Made by a program: the position numbers and the translations under genes. The notes beneath the pieces are model-generated. The model was not told the origin of the DNA, searched no databases, and was given only the letters and a program-made list of their open reading frames with translations. 64,000 bases of DNA from Cycas panzhihuaensis (taxonomy: Eukaryota > Cycadophyta): NCBI GenBank assembly GCA_023213395.1, contig CM041465.1, positions 209,877,741 to 209,941,740 on the forward strand, written 5' to 3'. The stretch's first letter is position 1. Each line of letters starts with the position of its first letter. This document shows, piece by piece, positions 56,944-64,000 of this stretch.

Positions 56944-58888
56944 TTAAAATACAAAAGCCCACCCCTTATCTTAGGGAGCATTCCCACCATGGACTCTCTT
57001 CCAAGTTAACATAAGCTAGAGACGTGTTAGCTTATCTGTCAAAGAAAAACATAGCTCTTTTATCGAGGAATTAGACCTACTATTAACGTTGGCTTATCCG
57101 TCAATCGCGTTGGGTCTACTACTCAGAATGACTGGGTGAAGAAGAACCTAGATAACCTGTATACAGGAGGAGTCTCATTATCTCTCTCTACATGGAGCCT
57201 GTCTCTCTACATGGAGCATCGACACCTATCTCTCTGCATGGAATGCTGTCATCTCCCTTTGAAGCCACTCTCCACGGGAAGCCTGTCACTCCAATTGGTT
57301 AGTCATTCATCAACGAAGAATACCCGGAGTCCCCCGACCTTGATACTTTACAACACACTGTAAAGCAGCGGAATGGTATCTATTGCATTTGTACAATACC
57401 ATTGGAGAGGGCTATTAGAGGGTTGAAGATCAATGGAGTTGATAAGCACAAGGTAGTAGTCGTTAGCCTCAGTTCTGGATCATTGAAGCCTTGAACCAGA
57501 CCTGCATAACCGTGTTGTTGCTGCCTCCAAGATCTAGACGGAGAAGACGCGCCACTATACCAAGTAGGGTTTCTGCATCTTACCCCCTATCTGGACCTCA
57601 TTTGTTATTTCATTTTATTTTTCTTTCATAAAATCCAAAAGCTTGTTGGGTCCGCGAGTTTGTTTTTTTTATTTTTTTGATTTAATTTTATTTTTTTATT
57701 TGATTTAATAAACCAAAGTTAATACCCCCCCGCCCCCCCCCCTTATCACATTAATAAATTAACCTAAAACCCCTTATTACATTTTAATAATTAATGTACA
57801 CCCCCCCTCATTACATTAATGTATTAATTTCATTTTTAATTAAACACTCTTTTACCCCCCCTTTTTCATTATATTGATTATTACTTTACCCCCCCCCTTT
57901 TTCATTATATTGATTATTACATTACCCCCTCTTTCATTATATTGATTATTACATTAACCCCCCCTTACATTTTTAAAATTAACCCCCTCTATTACACTAT
58001 AATATTTTAAAATAGCACCTCCTTTTTACATTTATAAGTTAAATTTCTTTATTACCCTCCACTAAATATTTGGATATTAAACCCCTCTTCCTTTAATTAA
58101 CCTTTAATATTTAATAAATATTCCTTATTATAACATTTAAATTTTATTTTTAATTTAATTATTATAAAGCTTTTTCCCCCTTATATACTTTATAATATTG
58201 CCCCTCTTCTCGCCTAATATCTTACCTTATTTCTTTATCATATATAAGGTATACATTACCTTTCAAACACTCATTCAAAGGGTATATATATATACATATA
58301 TATACTATTAATAAAGCCTAATTAACTTAGGCAAAACCAATATTTTTTCTTGGTTTTTTGGCCAAGATCAAGTGTAGTATCTATTCTTATCTGTGTGGAT
58401 CATTAAATATCTTTTATATGCATTTATATTTGTTTTCCAAAAATAAAGCTTAATTAATAAAAAACTATTAACATTTTTTATTTTATCTTACAAATCAGTT
58501 TTATATCTTAAAAATTATTGTCAAATTAATGCAACGTATAATTAATTATTCTAATTTTATACTTTACAACTTTCTTGGAACTTAAACACTTAAGGGAGAC
58601 TGTTTATTTCTCAAAATTAAAAGGGAACTTTTTTCGAAAAGGGACTATTTAAGGGGATTTTTTTTAAGGGTTGTTTATTTTTCAATTCAAGGGAAACTAT
58701 CTACCTGAAAACATGTAATTTTTTTTCTTTAAAGGAAAAGCAAGTAATGCATACTACAATGCTTTCTTTCTTATTCTTGAATTATGCCTGTTAAATATTA
58801 ATTTGATGATTAGTAATCTTATTAAGTGATTTTTTTTTCACCTACCTTTATATTCTTCAATCCTCAATAAAACCTTATAACTTCCAAT
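56944..58888 (+). other. rest of the E10 leader
   Basis: No coding region was recognised. 57175-57240 repeats TCTCTCTACATGGAG three to four times. About 57720-58210 is a C-tract repeat. 58277-58308 has TATATATATATACATATATA. 57000-57130 contains two similar GTTAGCTTATCTGTCAA / GTTGGCTTATCCGTCAA phrases. Confidence 0.6.
57720..58210 (+). repeat. C-tract tandem repeat in E10
   Basis: About ten runs of 4-10 C are separated by 25-45 bases of AT-rich sequence, often TTCATTATATTGATTATTAC. The best units lie at 57855-57960, where three copies of that phrase follow one another. The minus strand has matching G runs. Confidence 0.8.
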
Positions 58889-59930
58889 ATGGCATTAATG
58901 CTAGGGACAACCACATACGTTCCAATTCTAGTGTTAACTGGCTCAAACTATGCCTACTGGAGGAATCGCATATCCCATCAGTTTAAACAGCAAAAGATAT
59001 GGTGATATGTGATAGGTGAATTTCAAAAACTAAAAGATGAAGCTACAAAGAGTTATATGGTATATCTGATAAACTCAGATGCAGCTTTAGGCATTATATT
59101 AAACTCACTTTCACCAGAAATCAATCGATAATTTTCTGAAACAGATGACTTGGCCACTGTCTGGAAAACTTTGCAAGATAAATATGATAATATCGATACA
59201 CACCAAGTGGCTGTCCTAGAATAGCAATTGTATGACCTTACTTTTGATGATTTTTCCAATGTTGAGGATTTTTTAAGTAAAATTTAATTAATTAATAAAG
59301 ATCTAGGAAACTGCATCAAATCTAAAATTAAAGAAGGTGATACTGAAAAAATAATCACGTATGTTAGAGACGACGATACACTCATACATCTTACAGTAAA
59401 CAAGCTACCAAAATAATGCAATCACTTCAGAACTGCTAGACAACAAGCTGACGACCCTCCTATAACATTCAATCAGTTGACAAACTAGCTGATCGAACAT
59501 CAAATAATGTTAATTCAAATAGGCATATTAAAAGATCCTTCACAAGCTTTGTTTTCCAAAACTAAGCCACAAAATAAAAACAAACAACAGAATAATTTTC
59601 ATAGTACTCCAAATTTTTAGAAACCTCATAGAGGTTCACAATCCAATTCTCAAAACAATATTAAGTATTCTAGTCCAATTGAATACCAAAATATTTCTAA
59701 TCAGTCATTTCATAATAGGAACAATATAACTCCTTCTCAGAACACTAGTTGTACCTATTATCATAAAAAAGGCCACACTATTAATGTATGTAGAAGTAGA
59801 ATAGCTTCGGAGGCATGGAAAACTTCTAAGAGATTACAAAATCGACCTCAATCATGACCTCAAAATCAACAAACTCATAATCGTTCTTTAGCAATAACAA
59901 CTTCTACATTTGTTGCCCCTACAAATCAAC
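58889..59930 (+). pseudogene. gag of E10, decayed
   Basis: The ATG at 58889 opens M-A-L-M-L-G-T-T-T-Y-V-P-I and reaches N-Y-A-Y-W-R-N-R-I, the copia GAG start with Trp present. The frame holds to about 59860 apart from single stop codons. The zinc knuckle near 59750-59790 reads C-T-Y-Y-H-K-K-G-H-T-I-N-V-C, with the second Cys changed to Tyr. A Gln/Asn/Ser-rich stretch precedes it. Confidence 0.85.
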
Positions 59931-62900
59931 CACCGCAGTGGATCCTTGACTATGGTGCATCCCATCGTATGACTAGACACAAGAAAAATTTATCTACTTA
60001 TTAATCTGAATCAAACTCTGAAGAAGAGATTTCTTTTGGAAGTGGTACCTAACTTAAAGTCAAAGGATAAGGTGATGTTACCTTAAACGATTGATCAATA
60101 AAGGATGTTTTCTACGTACCTGGTCTATTACCAAATCTACTTTCTATTTATCAAATCTGCCAGAAAGACCTTGTCGTCGAATTCTGGAAAAATAAATTTA
60201 TCATTAAGGAGCTATTAAACAAATTTAGACATATTGCCTTAGGACTTGTTGATCATAACACATGTCTCTATAGTTTAATAAGTCTGCAAAATAACAAAAC
60301 AAAACTTTTTAGTGTCTTTATTACCAAATCTGACTCAGTCATCAAACTTTGGCATACACGATTTGGCCATACAAGTTATGGCAAACTGCAATACCTAAAA
60401 AAGCATAAAATGGTTCATGGTCTTCTACCCTTAAATACTATTTATGGTGTTTGTGAAGCTTATGTGACAAGTAAGTAACACATGGACCCATTCCCACATA
60501 AAACACAATTCAGAGCAGCTATTCCACTTGAACTTATCCACTCTGACATATGTGGACCTTTTCATATAACGTCATACTCTGGTTCTTGTTATCTCATTAC
60601 ATTTATTGATGTTTATTCAAGAAAATATTGGGTTTACATGCTTAAAACACGTAGTCAAGTGTTTGATATTTTCATTAAATACAAAATGCTAGTTGAAAAT
60701 CAATCAAATTTAGAAATCAAAATTTTTTGATCCGATAATGTAAAGGAATATTTAAGTGGCAAATTCACTTCTTTCTATAAAAAGCACAGAATTCAGTTTC
60801 AACATTCTGTTACATACACTCCACAATAAAACGGTGTTGCTGAATGCAAAAAATATACTCTTGTTGAAATGACTCGTTGCATGTTACATGCAAAGAATCT
60901 AGACCTAAAATTGTGGGCAGAAACAATTAACTACTCTAACTATTTATTAAATCATTTACCTAGCAAAAGTCTATATAATGTTACTGTAGAACAAAAATGA
61001 TGTGGTAGAAAACCCTTAGTCAATCATTTATGAATCTTCAGCAGTATTGTATGGGGACATATCCCTAAAGAAAAATGTAAAAACTTAGACCTAAAAAGTC
61101 AAAAATACATCTTCGTTGGATACAATGAAGAAAGTAAAGCTTATAGATTCCTGGATCCAATCACGCATCAAATTTTAATTTTACATGACATAATATTTAA
61201 TGAAGAAGGATCTTCTTTAACATCTACTTATGTAGAACTTCCCATTAAAAATTTGTTAACCAACATGTATTTAGTTGACCCTTCTGACAAACAAGCTGAT
61301 CCAGAAGTTATAGAATCCTTATCAACTCAAGTCCAAAATTGGACTCTATCTGAATATAATAAAATAGATTCCTCCTCTCAAACTAGTTCTACAAATCAAC
61401 CTATACCTTTAGAAATAGTTACTAACAAGTAACCTATTTGGGCAATGAAAATGCTTGTTGATGCTGGATCTGATGTAAGTAATCCTACAGATACTAGACG
61501 AACTCGTGCCTAAAAATTATATGCTAACTTTGCCTTAATGGCAAAAATAATGGATAATAATGATCCCAGAATATTTAAACAAGCTAACAACAATCCTGTA
61601 TGGCAAGACACTATGCAAACTAAATTTGATGCTTTAATTAAAAATTCAACTTAGGATCTCGTAGCACTCCCACCTGGGAAAAATGTAATTGACTATAAAT
61701 GGGTCTATAGAATAAAATATAACTTAATAGGCGTTATTGAAAAATATAAAGCTTGCCTTGTTGCAAAAGGATTTTTGTAAATAGATGGCATAGATTATAA
61801 TAAAACCTTTGCCCCTATTGCAAAGATGAACATGATTAAAATAATTATTGCTCTTGTAGCCAAATTCGAGTGGGAAATCTGCCAAATAGATGTTAAGAGT
61901 GCTTTCTTAAATGATGATCTAAAAGAAGAGATCTATATGTCTCAGCCACTTAGATTTATTAAAAATTCTAATTTAGTTTATAAACTTAAAAAATCTATTT
62001 ATGGTTTAAAACAAGCTCCTCAAGCTTAGTATACTAAAGTAAACGATTATTTAATTCACATTGGATACACTAGATGTATTAGTGATCTAAATCCATATTT
62101 CAAATGTGAAAATGAAAATATTACTATTCTAATCCTATATGTTGATGATATCATCATTACTAGATCATCAACTAATAACATTCATCATTTAAAAACTACT
62201 TTAATGAACAAATTCGAAATGACTAATTTATATCTATTACATTACTTTCTTGGTTTACAAATTTATCAATATCATTCAAAAATAATAATATCTCAACCTA
62301 AGTATATCTTAGACTTAATTCTATGGTTTAACATGGAAAATACTAAATCTGTATATAATCTGTTACAATCAGAAGTTAAATTATCTACTGATTATTCCTC
62401 ACCCTTATATGATCCAACATTATATAGACAACTCATTAGTAGTCTTATTTATTTAACTCATACCCACCCTGACATTTCCTATGCTGTCACTTTATGTTCA
62501 CGTTATATGCAACAGCCACATGAATCTCATTAGAAAGTTACTAAACATATCTTATGATATCTAAAGCATACTAGTTTTTATGGTTTAACTTATAATTTTT
62601 GTAATAAACCTCTAACTTTAACTAGATATACTGATTCAGATTAGGCAGGTGATATAAATGATCGAAAATCTACATCAAGTTATGTATTTTTTATAGATTC
62701 CTCACCTATTACTTGGTCTAGTAAGAAAATGCAAGCACTAGCTTTATCAACGACTGAGGCTGAATATCACGCACTTGTTGAAGCCAGCAAAGAATCACTT
62801 TGGCTCAAATCTCTACTAAATGAAATTGGTTTATCTCTAAACTCTTCCATTGAACTTAAAGTTGATAATCAAGGTGTAATTGCTATTACTACAAATCTAG

Positions 62901-63031
62901 TTTCACATTCTAGGACTAAACATATAGAATTACATTAGCATTTTATTCGTAATCTTGTTACTGATAATCTTGTTTCCTTATCTTATTGTCCAACAGATCT
63001 ACGTATCACGACATACTTACAAAGTCTTTAA
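59931..63031 (+). pseudogene. pol of E10: protease, integrase, RT, RNase H
   Basis: Protease W-I-L-D-Y-G-A-S-H near 59939 (Ser of Asp-Ser-Gly replaced by Tyr). Integrase: L-W-H-T-R-F-G-H-T, then H-S-D-I-C-G-P, S-D-N-V-K-E and G-V-A-E-C-K-K keep the three acids, though a stop replaces a residue shortly before the last. [32 protein letters not shown] at 62138 and L-H-Y-F-L-G-L. RNase H: Y-T-D-S-D followed by TAG, S-T-T-E-A-E-Y-H-A-L, V-D-N-Q-G-V-I. The end is frameshifted near 63010. Roughly a dozen in-frame stops remain. Confidence 0.92.
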
Positions 63032-63152
63032 CTGAAGTAAAGTTTCTAAATCTCTGAGATCTGTTGCAGATAAAAGAAGTCTCCATTAAAGGACGATCAC
63101 CGTGATGAAGACCTTATTTTTCTATAGCATAAAGGTTAACATTAAAGGGGGA

Positions 63153-63597
63153 TGTTATGAATATTAATGTAACCTTTTATGTTCTTCTTAAAGTTCATAT
63201 TTATGTCACATGTTTAAATTAGTATTTAAGTTATTCTAATGTTTAACTTTAGTGTTTATTTTAATCTTATGTGGAAGGTGGTTGAAATGCGCAACTGCAT
63301 TTTAATGAACCTTTCTTTGTATTAATTCTTCTCCTAGATTCAAGGAGATGGTTCCGAGAATCTAGGAGGGCAGTCTAAAAGCCTTTTCCAAGGCTGGTTT
63401 AGTGGTTAGGTGGTTTCAGTATATTGTATCATGTTTTCACTATTCTTAATAAAAACACAACTTTAAGAGGTGGTTTTTCTTCCCCAGAAGGGGTTTTCCA
63501 CTTATCAATCTGGTGTATATGTGTAATGTTATTTATAGCCTGTAATTGCTTGTCTGTGTGATCTTGTAGTAATATTATGCATGTGCTAATTTCTACA
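63153..63597 (+). repeat. 3' LTR of E10
   Basis: 445 bp. Near 63393-63430 it carries CTGGTTTAGTGGTTAGGTGG where the 5' LTR has a different, shorter segment; otherwise the two LTRs are very alike. Confidence 0.9.
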
Positions 63598-64000
63598 TTG
63601 TTGTCTTTGTCTAGCTTGAACTTTACCTTTTTAGCCAACCTATTTTTTACCCATTGCTTTTCATAATACCTAGCTTTATGGATTGCCTTCTCTAAATTAT
63701 TTGGTTTATAAATCCTGATCTTATTATGAATGCTTTCATTTAAACGACTAATAAATTAGTGTATCTTTATCTTATTCTTTTAGATATAAGGTATATATTA
63801 AAGAGGCTCCATGAATTATCTCCCATTCTCTTCCACAATCATCCTTCTTTACTTCAAATCATGGAAGGCTTCCACTTTTTTATCATATTAGTGTTTGAAG
63901 AGTTGCTTCTATCTAAAGTATTTGGTAAATTTGCTTCATCTCAACTCTTTTTCTCAAATGTTCTTTACCTTATTGTGGTGTTCTTACTACAAAGATACTT
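63598..64000 (-). pseudogene. Ty3/gypsy-type gag remnant
   Basis: On the minus strand, from about 63830 leftward, one frame reads M-I-V-E-E-N-G-R, F-M-E-P-L, Y-I-P-Y-I, then F-I-S-R-L-N-E-S-I, N-K-I-R-I-Y-K-P, L-E-K-A-I-H-K-A-R-Y-Y-E-K-Q-W. Spacing and order match the retrotransposon gag domain of plant Ty3/gypsy elements. Four single stop codons interrupt it (near 63810, 63795, 63780 and 63755). It forms the right flank into which E10 inserted. The rest would lie beyond the window or left of E10, where nothing recognisable was seen. Confidence 0.65.

Larger units (their letters stand above)
56038..63597 (+). mobile_element. Ty1/copia element E10 carrying host-gene sequence
   Basis: LTRs at 56038-56460 and 63153-63597 start TGTTAGGAATATT / TGTTATGAATATT and end TTTCTACA. 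TGGTATCAAAGC, the primer-binding site, starts at 56461, and a purine tract (ATTAAAGGGGGA) ends at 63152. Flanking bases TTATT (56033-56037) and TTGTT (63598-63602) are a near-match target duplication. Between primer-binding site and gag (58889) lie an antisense DM10-domain fragment, short CT-rich repeats and a C-tract repeat. Gag-pol has the fewest frameshifts of the window but many stop codons. Confidence 0.92.

Overview
The window looks like intergenic DNA from a large, retrotransposon-filled plant nuclear genome. No complete host gene, rRNA, tRNA or CRISPR array is visible. Nearly every recognisable coding stretch is decayed gag-pol of Ty1/copia (Pseudoviridae-type) LTR retrotransposons, with domain order GAG, protease, integrase, reverse transcriptase, RNase H and primer-binding sites matching the 3' end of initiator tRNA-Met (variants of TGGTATCAGAGC). 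The only clear host-derived protein sequence is a fragment of an EFHC/Rib72-type DM10-domain flagellar protein (56473-56943, minus). Such genes are kept in land plants with swimming sperm (cycads, Ginkgo, ferns, lycophytes, bryophytes) and are absent from flowering plants, so I infer a host of that kind; the species cannot be read from the sequence.

Layout. 1-872: 3' end of copia element E1 with its 3' LTR. 873-5019: gene-free DNA with a MITE-like foldback element (2295-2480), a 20-bp tandem repeat, an orphan LTR (3433-3758) and a CT/AT microsatellite. 5020 to about 53670: an old minus-oriented LTR element, called R here, apparently a tandem LTR-internal-LTR-internal-LTR array. It has been split by six successive LTR-element insertions: E2 (7365-15389, minus), E4 (15478-22655, minus), E5 (23439-34757, plus), E7 (35223-39686, minus), E8 (39857-47426, plus) and E9 (48021-53649, plus). 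Two of these carry second-level insertions: E3 (8031-13205, plus) lies in E2, and the non-coding E6 (28472-32245, plus) lies in E5. Exact or near-exact 5-bp target duplications support E3 (TCATT), E9 (CTTAA), E4 (CCAAT/CTAAT) and E5 (CTCTT/CTCTG). 53650-56037: diverged non-coding repeats. 56038-63597: copia element E10 (plus), which carries the antisense EFHC fragment and a C-tract repeat between its primer-binding site and gag. 63598-64000: remnant of a Ty3/gypsy gag on the minus strand.

Copia families. E1, E3 and E7 are related to each other. E4 and E5 form a second family with conserved leader and 3'-tail repeats. E8, E9 and E10 are each different. None looks able to move by itself: all have in-frame stops, mostly explainable as C-to-T or G-to-A changes (CAA to TAA, CGA to TGA, TGG to TAG/TGA), plus frameshifts and internal deletions. 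E2, E6 and R have little or no recognisable pol and look like non-autonomous elements that would depend on proteins from relatives.

All percentages and alignments mentioned were made by eye; boundaries of LTRs are good to a few bases, boundaries of decayed coding regions to tens of bases.
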